This document shows, in pieces, positions 14,402 to 19,097 of a stretch of 19,097 nt of DNA; position 1 is the first letter of the stretch; each line of letters starts with the position of its first letter. This DNA comes from Chloroflexota bacterium (GTDB lineage: Bacteria > Chloroflexota > Limnocylindria > Limnocylindrales > CSP1-4): positions 1,397 to 20,493 of the forward strand of contig VBFZ01000170.1 in the NCBI GenBank assembly GCA_005880805.1, in the 5' to 3' direction. Made by a program: the position numbers and the translations under genes. The notes under the pieces are model-generated. The model saw only the letters and a list, made by a program, of their open reading frames with translations. It was not told the origin of the DNA and did not search any database.

Positions 14402-15347
14402 TCACGCCGACAGGGCCGCGCTGCTGCCGCGCGTGATCCGGCTGACCAGCAACCGGGCGATGACGTTCAGGATGATCGTGATCGCCAGCAGGATCATCCC
14501 GAGCCCGATCAGGCTGTCGACCTGGATGCCGATCTGCGCCTCGTTGAACGTCGTCGCAATCTTCGACGCGATCGTCTGCGCCTGATCGAACAGCCGGCTG
14601 GGCACGACGTCCTTGTTGCCGATCACCATCGTGACTGCCATCGTCTCGCCGAGTGCCCGGCCGAGGCCCAGGATGATCGCCCCGACGATCCCGGATCGGG
14701 CGTAGGGCAGGACTGCTCGACGAACCGTCTCCCACTTCGTGGCTCCGAGGGCGAGCATGGCCTCCCGCTGCGCCATGGGGACGGCTACGATCACCTCGCA
14801 CGCCGGCGCTGAACAGCCCAATTCCGAAGGCGGGGCCCGAGAAGACGTGGATGAACCCGAGCCGCTCCACGATTGCCGCCTCCACGGTGTCACGCAGGAG
14901 CGGGCTCAGAACGAACACGCCCCACAGGCCCACGACGACGCTGGGGATGGCCGCGAGCAGCTCGATCAGGAACGTCAACGGAATGGCCAGCCATGGCGGC
15001 GCCAGCTCGGCCAGGAAGATCGCCGTCAACAGGCTGATCGGGACCGCGATGAGGAGCGCCAGGAACGATGACTCCAGCGTTCCCGCGACGAATGGCAGCG
15101 CGCCGTAGATCCCGTTCACGACGTCCCACGTCGTCCCGAAAAGGAAGTTGATCCCGAACTTCTGCCAGGGGGCGATCGATTGCGCGGTCAGTCGTACCGC
15201 GACTGCGATGAGGAGCGCGACGATCGAGAGGGCAGCGACCATCGCCAGCCCGCGGAAGACACGCTCGGTCGGCCAGCCACGGGCCGCCTGCAGCGCCGAG
15301 ATGTCGATCGACGGCCGCACGCGAACTCGGCCGCGCCTGTCGGTCAT
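14402..15347 (-). pseudogene. pstC: Phosphate ABC transporter permease PstC, frameshifted with missing residues
   Basis: The first part, ATG 15347, gives normal PstC membrane helices (GLAMVAALSIVALLIAVAV, APWQKFGINFLFGTTWDVV, IPSVVVGLWGVFVLSPLL, FSGPAFGIGLFSAG). At about 14795-14801 the match leaves this frame and continues in another: EVIVAVPMAQREAMLALGAT, VLPYARSGIVGAIILGLGRA, LGETMAVTMVIGN, to the stop at 14402. About 14 residues that PstC normally has between the two blocks (a hydrophobic LAIM-I-P segment and the turn before R-E-V) are absent, so about 40-45 nt seem to be gone. The EAA loop and GETMAVTMVIGN are intact. No slippery heptamer is at the junction. A working copy would be needed for the transporter, so an assembly or read error is plausible; a real deletion would inactivate Pst. 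Confidence 0.88.
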
Positions 15348-15372
15348 CGTCGGCAGGTCCCTTCAATAGCCT

Positions 15373-15404
15373 CGGCCGGCACGCCCCCCAGAACGTGCCG
15401 GCCG
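15373..15404 (-). other. Strong stem-loop between pstS and pstC
   Basis: Perfect 11-bp inverted repeat (15373-15383 and 15394-15404) with a 10-nt loop, just upstream of pstC. No U-tract follows on the minus strand, so it is probably not a full terminator. Such hairpins after the binding-protein gene often protect its 3' end or reduce read-through so that more PstS than PstC is made. Confidence 0.6.
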
Positions 15405-15421
15405 GAGCCGTGGGCTCGCGA

Positions 15422-15439
15422 CGCCCGGGAGGACGGGCG
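15422..15439 (-). other. Small hairpin just after pstS
   Basis: A perfect 6-bp stem (CGCCCG/CGGGCG) with a 6-nt loop lies 14 nt past the pstS stop. On the mRNA the loop reads UCCUCC, the complement of the GGAGGA loop in the pstS leader hairpin. Confidence 0.5.
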
Positions 15440-15453
15440 CCGGGGATATTCGG

Positions 15454-16541
15454 TCAGGGCCAGATCGGCGATCCACCCGACGTGATCGTGTGGAGTGCGT
15501 CGAGGGCCTTGGTCTGGACGTCCTTCGGGAGCGGCGCGAAGCCGAGGCCCTCCTCCATGGCCTGGCCCTGAGTCAGCGCCCAGGCGGCAAAGGCCACGAG
15601 GTCGGTACCCTTGGTCTTGTCCTTCTGATCCTGGTAGATCAGCAGGTAGGTGTAGGCGGCGACGGGGTACGTGTCGGCGCCAGGGCCGTTGATGATCGGC
15701 TGGGCACGGAAGTCGGCGGGGAAATCCTTGAGCGCGCCATTGGCCGCAGCCGTGACCCCGGCGGTCGAGCCGGCCACGAAGTTGCCGTCCGCGTTCTTGA
15801 GCTTGGCGCTCGTCAGACCCGCCTGGACGGCGTACTGCAGCTCGACGTAGCCGACCGCTCCGGGCGTGTTCTTCACGCCTGCCGCGACGCCGTCGTTCTT
15901 GTCGGCGCCCTGGCCGACCGGCCACTTGACTTCCTTGCCTGCACCGATCCCGCTGGCCTTCCAGTCGGCGCTGACGGTGTTCAGGTAGCTCGTGAAGGCG
16001 TTGGTCGTGCCCGAACCGTCAGAACGATGGACCGGAAGCATGGCCTGGTCAGGGAGTGTCACGCCCGAATTCAGGGCGGCGATCGCCGGATCGTTCCACT
16101 TCGCGATCTTGCCCAGGAAGATCTTGCCGACGGTGTCGCCGTCGAGCTTCAGGTCCGTCACGTTCGGCACGTTGAAGATGACGACCACGGCGCCAAGCGC
16201 GGTCGGGATGTGCAGCATCTTCGAACCCGCCGGGAGCTTGGCCAGCTCCTCGTCCTTCATCGCGGCATCGGAGGCGCCGAAATCGACGGTGCTCTGGGTG
16301 ATCTGCGTGACGCCGCCCCCGGAGCCGATCGCCTGGTAGTTGAACTGGACGCTCGAGTAGTTCTGGTTGAACGTCTGGAACCAGACGTCATAGAGCGGCT
16401 TGCGATGGGGGACCCAGCCGCTGACGCGGCGCTCGATGCTCCGGCGCTCGGGCTTGGACTGCTTGCCCCGCTGCACGCGGCGACGATCGTCGCGGCGGTC
16501 AGGAACAGAACACCTGCGCGCGAGGTCATCTGTCGACTCAC
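15454..16541 (-). pseudogene. pstS: Phosphate-binding lipoprotein PstS, frameshifted near the N-terminus
   Basis: The mature part (stop at 15454) is clear PstS: KPLYDVWFQTFNQNY, NYQAIGSGGGVTQITQSTVD, FGASDAAM, HIPTALGAVVVIFNVPNV, LPVHRSDGSGTTNAFTSYL and PGAVGYVELQYAV. In that frame no signal peptide precedes it. The signal peptide lies in another frame from the GTG at 16541 (AGGAGG 5-6 nt upstream): MTSRAGVLFLTAATIVAACS, with the lipobox A-A-C, then a Ser/Ala linker. The frames must join near 16395-16440, where the usual SGAGATFP-type first strand is also incomplete. So one or more indels occurred. It is first in the operon. The binding residues TGxGSG-type GSGGG and SDGSGTT are intact. True pseudogene or assembly fault. 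Confidence 0.9.
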
Positions 16542-16557
16542 GGTTCCTCCTCGTATC

Positions 16558-16579
16558 GGTCGCACTCCTCCGTGCGACC
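16558..16579 (-). other. Hairpin in the pstS leader, SD-like loop
   Basis: A perfect 8-bp stem (GGTCGCAC/GTGCGACC) with loop GGAGGA on the pstS mRNA, 16 nt before the GTG start. The true ribosome site AGGAGG is just downstream of it, so the loop offers a second SD-like sequence. Confidence 0.5.
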
Positions 16580-16630
16580 TCCTTGCTGTCTTGCGACGAG
16601 GACAGCGTCATGGAGGGCGATCAGCGCCCT

Positions 16631-16663
16631 GTTCGCGGTCGGTTACCGTTTTGTTATCGCCGG
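16631..16663. promoter_or_regulatory. Candidate PHO box (three 11-bp direct repeats)
   Basis: GTTCGC, GTTACC and GTTATC start at 16631, 16642 and 16653, an exact 11-bp period. PhoB/PhoP-type regulators bind direct repeats of this period, and the actinobacterial repeat begins GTTCA. The site is 90 bp upstream of pstS, in the region shared with the divergent gene at 16702. The repeats run toward 16702 rather than toward pstS; I cannot tell which gene it serves. Confidence 0.5.
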
Positions 16664-16701
16664 CGGCAGGACTCCCAGCGGCGTGCAGGAGGTGGCAGCG
16701 C

Positions 16702-17634
16702 ATGGACGATTTCCTGATCCAGCGGACCGATGGCCCGACATGGGAAGTCGCGCCGTCCGTCATCCACGCCCGGCAGGCGCTCGCTCGCGCCACCGCCGAT
16801 CTCCTGGGGGTGCCAGACGACGCGCTCGAGAAGCCCTGGCCCTGGATGCCGGGTGAGGAGGAGGCAGACGTCCGCTACGGCTTCTACCGCTGCGTAGAGT
16901 CAATCGAACGTGCGGCCGGGAGCGCGGCACGATCACTGGATGAGGCCGCCATCCGCCGATCGACGGCGACCCGGTTCGTCGCTCCGGCCACGAACGCCCG
17001 ATGGGAGCTGCACGGTGCCTTGAAGCCTCTGCGCGACGAGCTCCTGGACGCTGACCCGGGAGGCGGCGAGTGGACGATCAGGCAGACCCTCGGCCACATC
17101 GTCGCGACGCAGCGAGCCTATGCATGGTTCACGGCCTGGTGGCTGCGGCGCGCAGAGGTTGGTGATTTCCCAAAACGGGTTCCGGACGACGTCGTGGCAG
17201 CCAGCGGAGCGCCGGACGAGGCGCGGGAGGGCGAGGGCTCGCTGGTCGACATCCGGCTCCGATTCGACGACATCCTCGACCTGGGCGCGGGCAGACTCGC
17301 CAGCCTGGGGGACCAGGACCTCGGCGTTCGGGCGCGCTGGTCGGGCCTTCCGGTGACCGTCGGCTTCCGCCTCGGCCGCTGGTCGTCGCACATCGCCGAG
17401 CACACCGTCCAGGTCGACAAGACGCTGGCCATGCTCGGCCGGGCACCCACCGAGGTCGAGCGGCTCGTTCGCCTGATCAGTGGCGCCTACGGGCGGCTGG
17501 AGGCGGTGGTGTTCGGGCTGCCGCCCGAGGTCGTGGAAGGGTCAGGCGCGGCTTCGCCTGCCGCCGCGCTCCGGGACGCGAGCCAGGAGCTCGTGGCGAC
17601 AGGGGCGTCCGTCCGGGCCGCGGCCGGCAACTGA
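16702..17634 (+). CDS. DinB/YfiT-like four-helix-bundle protein
   Basis: 310 residues. The middle and C-terminal part shows the DinB-like metal triad: H132 in WTIRQTLGHIVATQ, and H230/H234 in RWSSHIAEHTVQVDKTLAML. WTIRQTLGHI and SSHIAEHTVQ are the usual contexts in the DinB/maleylpyruvate-isomerase superfamily, where the His residues bind a metal. Members use bacillithiol, mycothiol or glutathione, or have no known substrate; none can be chosen here. The first 100 residues (with DVRYGFYRCVESIERA) look like a second, partial copy of the fold that lacks the triad. No signal peptide. ATG 16702 has AGGAGG about 9-11 nt upstream. Divergent from pstS across the candidate PHO box, so phosphate control is possible. 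Confidence 0.75.
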   Translation: MDDFLIQRTDGPTWEVAPSVIHARQALARATADLLGVPDDALEKPWPWMPGEEEADVRYGFYRCVESIERAAGSAARSLDEAAIRRSTATRFVAPATNARWELHGALKPLRDELLDADPGGGEWTIRQTLGHIVATQRAYAWFTAWWLRRAEVGDFPKRVPDDVVAASGAPDEAREGEGSLVDIRLRFDDILDLGAGRLASLGDQDLGVRARWSGLPVTVGFRLGRWSSHIAEHTVQVDKTLAMLGRAPTEVERLVRLISGAYGRLEAVVFGLPPEVVEGSGAASPAAALRDASQELVATGASVRAAAGN

Positions 17635-17650
17635 GCCGGACAACAATCGA

Positions 17651-17690
17651 GCGGCCGCCCGCACACGAGTGTGGGGCACCGGGCGGCCGC
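17651..17690 (+). terminator. Large GC hairpin after the DinB-like gene
   Basis: An 11-bp perfect stem (17651-17661 and 17680-17690); the loop itself holds a 5-bp hairpin CACAC/GTGTG. It starts 16 nt after the stop. No T-tract on either strand, so a terminator or 3'-end protector without the usual tail. Confidence 0.5.
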
Positions 17691-17800
17691 CCAACTCGCG
17701 CGATCGTCGCGGCAGGTCCGTCGCGTCTTCGTCGTCGTCGCGACGTGCGGCCTATCAGCGGCCTTGCACAGCGAGGCTCCGGCCGCCGCGCGAGTGCCTG

Positions 17801-17832
17801 TTGACGGAACGCCCATCGGGATGGGGTAGACT
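17801..17832 (+). promoter_or_regulatory. Candidate promoter of the cold-shock gene
   Basis: TTGACG (17801-17806) and TAGACT (17827-17832) resemble -35 and -10 boxes, but the 20-nt spacing is longer than the usual 17. TAGACT fits the TAnnnT pattern of this window. Transcription from here would give a leader of about 95 nt. Confidence 0.35.
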
Positions 17833-17874
17833 GTCCGCCTCCCGCCGACGTGGGAGCTCCCGACTGGTCGATGG

Positions 17875-17920
17875 TTCTTCTCGAACCGACCCGTGGGTCG
17901 AAATTCGAGTTCGAGAAGAG
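17875..17920 (+). promoter_or_regulatory. Structured 5' leader of the cold-shock gene
   Basis: A perfect 10-bp outer stem (17877-17886 with 17909-17918, plus one A-U and one G-U pair) encloses an inner hairpin CGACCC-GT-GGGTCG (17887-17900), with an 8-nt bulge AAATTCGA on the 3' side. The bulge holds TTCGA, which could instead pair with TCGAA upstream. So two folds are possible. The ribosome site GAGGG (17925-17929) lies 6 nt after the stem, 5 nt before the ATG. Known cold-shock mRNAs have thermosensing leaders; whether this one does is inference. Confidence 0.6.
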
Positions 17921-17934
17921 GATCGAGGGTTCCC

Positions 17935-18138
17935 ATGGCAACGGGACGGGTCAAGAAGGTCGTGTCCGACCGCGGATTCGGCTTCATTACCGGCGAGGAC
18001 GGGAAGGACTACTTCTTCCACCGTGACTCGCTCGACGCATCCATCGACTTCGACCGCCTGGTCGGCGGCGAGAACGTCACGTTCGAGATCGAGGCCAGCC
18101 CGCGCGGGCCGCGTGCCGGCAAAGTTCGCAGCGCCTGA
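17935..18138 (+). CDS. Cold-shock protein (CSD family)
   Basis: 67 residues, the normal length. RGFGFITGEDGKDYFFHRDS holds RNP1 (GFGFI) and RNP2 (YFFHRDS), the aromatic RNA-binding motifs of the five-strand beta barrel; it begins MATGRVKKVVSDRGFG like CspA relatives (usual K-W-F-N replaced by K-K-V-V-S). It binds single-stranded RNA and DNA and acts as an RNA chaperone, in cold or in general growth. ATG 17935 has GAGGG 5 nt upstream. It is preceded by a long leader with a strong stem-loop and followed by a small gene after 19 nt. The C-terminal GPRAGKVRSA is basic. Confidence 0.92.
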   Translation: MATGRVKKVVSDRGFGFITGEDGKDYFFHRDSLDASIDFDRLVGGENVTFEIEASPRGPRAGKVRSA

Positions 18139-18157
18139 TCGACGAGCTAGACAGCTG

Positions 18158-18349
18158 ATGACCATCCCCATCCGCGCGAAACAACCTGCCGCCGAGGGCC
18201 AGCTTCTCAAGCACGTCATTGCCGAGTACAAGCACCGGGCTCAGGCCGTGACGTGCGTGTGCGGCTGGCAGGGCAGCACCGCGACGACCGACGGTCGTCA
18301 CTCCGAGTGGACCGAGCATCTGGCGGCGAATCGGCCCCGCCGGGGCTGA
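18158..18349 (+). CDS. Small hypothetical protein with C-x-C-G-W motif
   Basis: 63 residues. The N-terminus (MTIPIRAKQPAAEGQLLKHV) is followed by the helix IAEYKHRAQA, then VTCVCGWQGSTATTDGRHSE and WTEHLAANRPRRG. C-V-C-G-W plus two His (H-S-E-W-T-E-H) could bind a metal as a compact zinc finger; the layout C-x-C-G-W-x-G... W-x-x-H-L is one I associate with short proteins of high-GC bacteria but cannot name. It lies 19 nt after the cold-shock gene and before a strong terminator, so they likely share an mRNA. The ATG at 18158 has only a weak ribosome site (GAGCT). Confidence 0.6.
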   Translation: MTIPIRAKQPAAEGQLLKHVIAEYKHRAQAVTCVCGWQGSTATTDGRHSEWTEHLAANRPRRG

Positions 18350-18374
18350 CAGAACCCGACAGGCAATTACAAGG

Positions 18375-18409
18375 GAGCGGACCCCAGCCGGGTCCGCTCT
18401 TCTGTTTTT
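18375..18409 (+). terminator. Intrinsic terminator after the cold-shock operon
   Basis: A perfect 10-bp stem (18375-18384 and 18390-18399) with a 5-nt loop, followed by TTCTGTTTTT. It is 25 nt past the stop of the small gene. The best terminator in the window. Confidence 0.9.
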
Positions 18410-18429
18410 CGGTCAGTAAGGCTATCGGC

Positions 18430-19097
18430 TCAGTAGGCCCGCGCGAACAGCACCCGCTGCGACGAGGGTCTCCCGTCTATGAGGCACTTACCGGGGCCAC
18501 CCGAGCTCTCGAAGGGAATGACGCGGATCGTCGCGCCGGTCTCCTCGTTGATCTGACGCTCGCACGTGCTGTCCCCGCACCAGTGCGCGTACAGGAAGCC
18601 GCCCCGCTCCTCGACCGTCGCCTTGAAGGTGTCGTAGTCGTCGACCTCGTGGCTGTTCGCGGCTCGAAAGGCGATGGCGCGTTGGAAGACCTCCTGCTGG
18701 TAGCCCGCCAGCCGCCCGGCGAGCTGACCGCCGATCGCGTTAAGCGAGAGGGTCTCCTTCGCCCGGTCTAATCGGCGCACCAGGACGGCCTGTTCCGCCG
18801 CGACGTCGCGAGGACCGATCTCCAGCCTCAGCGGCACGCCGCGTAGCTCCCAGTGGTTGAACTTGAAGCCCGGTGACTCCTCGCGCCGGTCCACCTGCCA
18901 GCGCAGCGGCCCGGAAGCCGTCATGACCGTGCGCAGCTCTTGTTCGAGCGGTTCGAGCGCCGCTTCTACAGCCGCCCGCTCCTCGTCGGTCCGCGAGATC
19001 GGGATCACGACGACCTGCACGGGAGCCACGTTCGGGGGCAGAACCATGCCCTGGTCGTCGCCATGCGCCATGATCGTCGCCCCGACCATGCGGGTGG
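18430..19097 (-). CDS. proS: Prolyl-tRNA synthetase, C-terminal part (runs off the window)
   Basis: 222 codons are visible; the frame is open to the edge. TRMVGATIMAHGDDQGMVLP, then PNVAPVQVVVIPI matches the end of the catalytic domain (motif 3 region) and the start of the anticodon-binding domain of the archaeal/eukaryotic-type ProRS, not the long bacterial type with an editing insertion. The C-terminal domain has GPRDVAAEQAVLVRRLDRAKE, then HWCGDSTCERQINEETGATI and GKCLIDGRPSSQRVLFARAY; C-x4-C and GKC are the zinc-binding Cys of that type, and the terminal Tyr is typical. It charges tRNA-Pro in the cytosol. Convergent with the cold-shock group. Confidence 0.95.
   Translation of the reverse strand, partial: TRMVGATIMAHGDDQGMVLPPNVAPVQVVVIPISRTDEERAAVEAALEPLEQELRTVMTASGPLRWQVDRREESPGFKFNHWELRGVPLRLEIGPRDVAAEQAVLVRRLDRAKETLSLNAIGGQLAGRLAGYQQEVFQRAIAFRAANSHEVDDYDTFKATVEERGGFLYAHWCGDSTCERQINEETGATIRVIPFESSGGPGKCLIDGRPSSQRVLFARAY

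Noticed and set aside
14780..14815. Programmed ribosomal frameshift in pstC
   Set aside because: No slippery heptamer is present and conserved residues are missing, so a simple shift would not restore the protein.
15490..17634. Plus-strand frame of 714 codons that includes the DinB-like gene
   Set aside because: Only the part from the ATG at 16702 reads as protein; the rest is antisense to pstS.

Overview
The window is GC-rich bacterial chromosome packed with core genes. I see no tRNA, rRNA, CRISPR, insertion sequence or phage gene. The gene mix (bL25 of the CTC type, DUF2630, DUF2277, an F420-type PPOX protein, UdgX, many small hypothetical proteins) and the GTG/TTG starts fit a high-GC, probably soil or freshwater bacterium. 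Chloroflexota (Limnocylindria-like) is my best guess, with Actinomycetota-like lineages not excluded. This placement is inference; no marker gene was compared with a database.

Layout. 1-998 (minus): an OmpR-family response regulator followed by a histidine kinase that runs off the left edge. 1202-1900 (plus): ribosomal protein bL25. 2109-4745: small hypothetical genes, a ParB/Srx-like protein coupled to a metallophosphoesterase, and a broken PPOX/F420 gene. 4742-8312: DUF2277, an AlkA-like DNA glycosylase, a GNAT acetyltransferase, a secreted CAP-domain protein (minus), a TfoX N-domain protein and a small Cys protein (minus). 8628-9341: UdgX. 9310-16541 (minus): a complete phosphate operon in the order pstS-pstC-pstA-pstB-phoU-arsC-phoB-phoR. 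16702-18349 (plus): a DinB-like protein, a cold-shock protein with a structured leader, and a small zinc-finger-like protein ending at a good intrinsic terminator. 18430-19097 (minus): the C-terminal part of prolyl-tRNA synthetase.

How the genes work together. PstS binds phosphate, PstC/PstA/PstB import it, PhoU links transporter state to the PhoR kinase, and PhoR controls PhoB. A thioredoxin-type arsenate reductase sits between phoU and phoB with overlapping stop/start codons on both sides. This makes sense because arsenate enters through phosphate transporters. A candidate PHO box of three 11-bp direct repeats lies in the divergent region upstream of pstS.

The most unusual signal is that three otherwise well-conserved genes (the PPOX gene, pstC, pstS) are each split between two frames at a point where conserved residues are also missing. 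This suggests small deletions, either real or from assembly. Other points of interest are RNA structures around pstS and cspA, an overlapping divergent promoter with a leaderless-type start, and a terminator buried in the 3' end of a convergent gene. I found no clearly novel multi-gene system; most of the window is ordinary.
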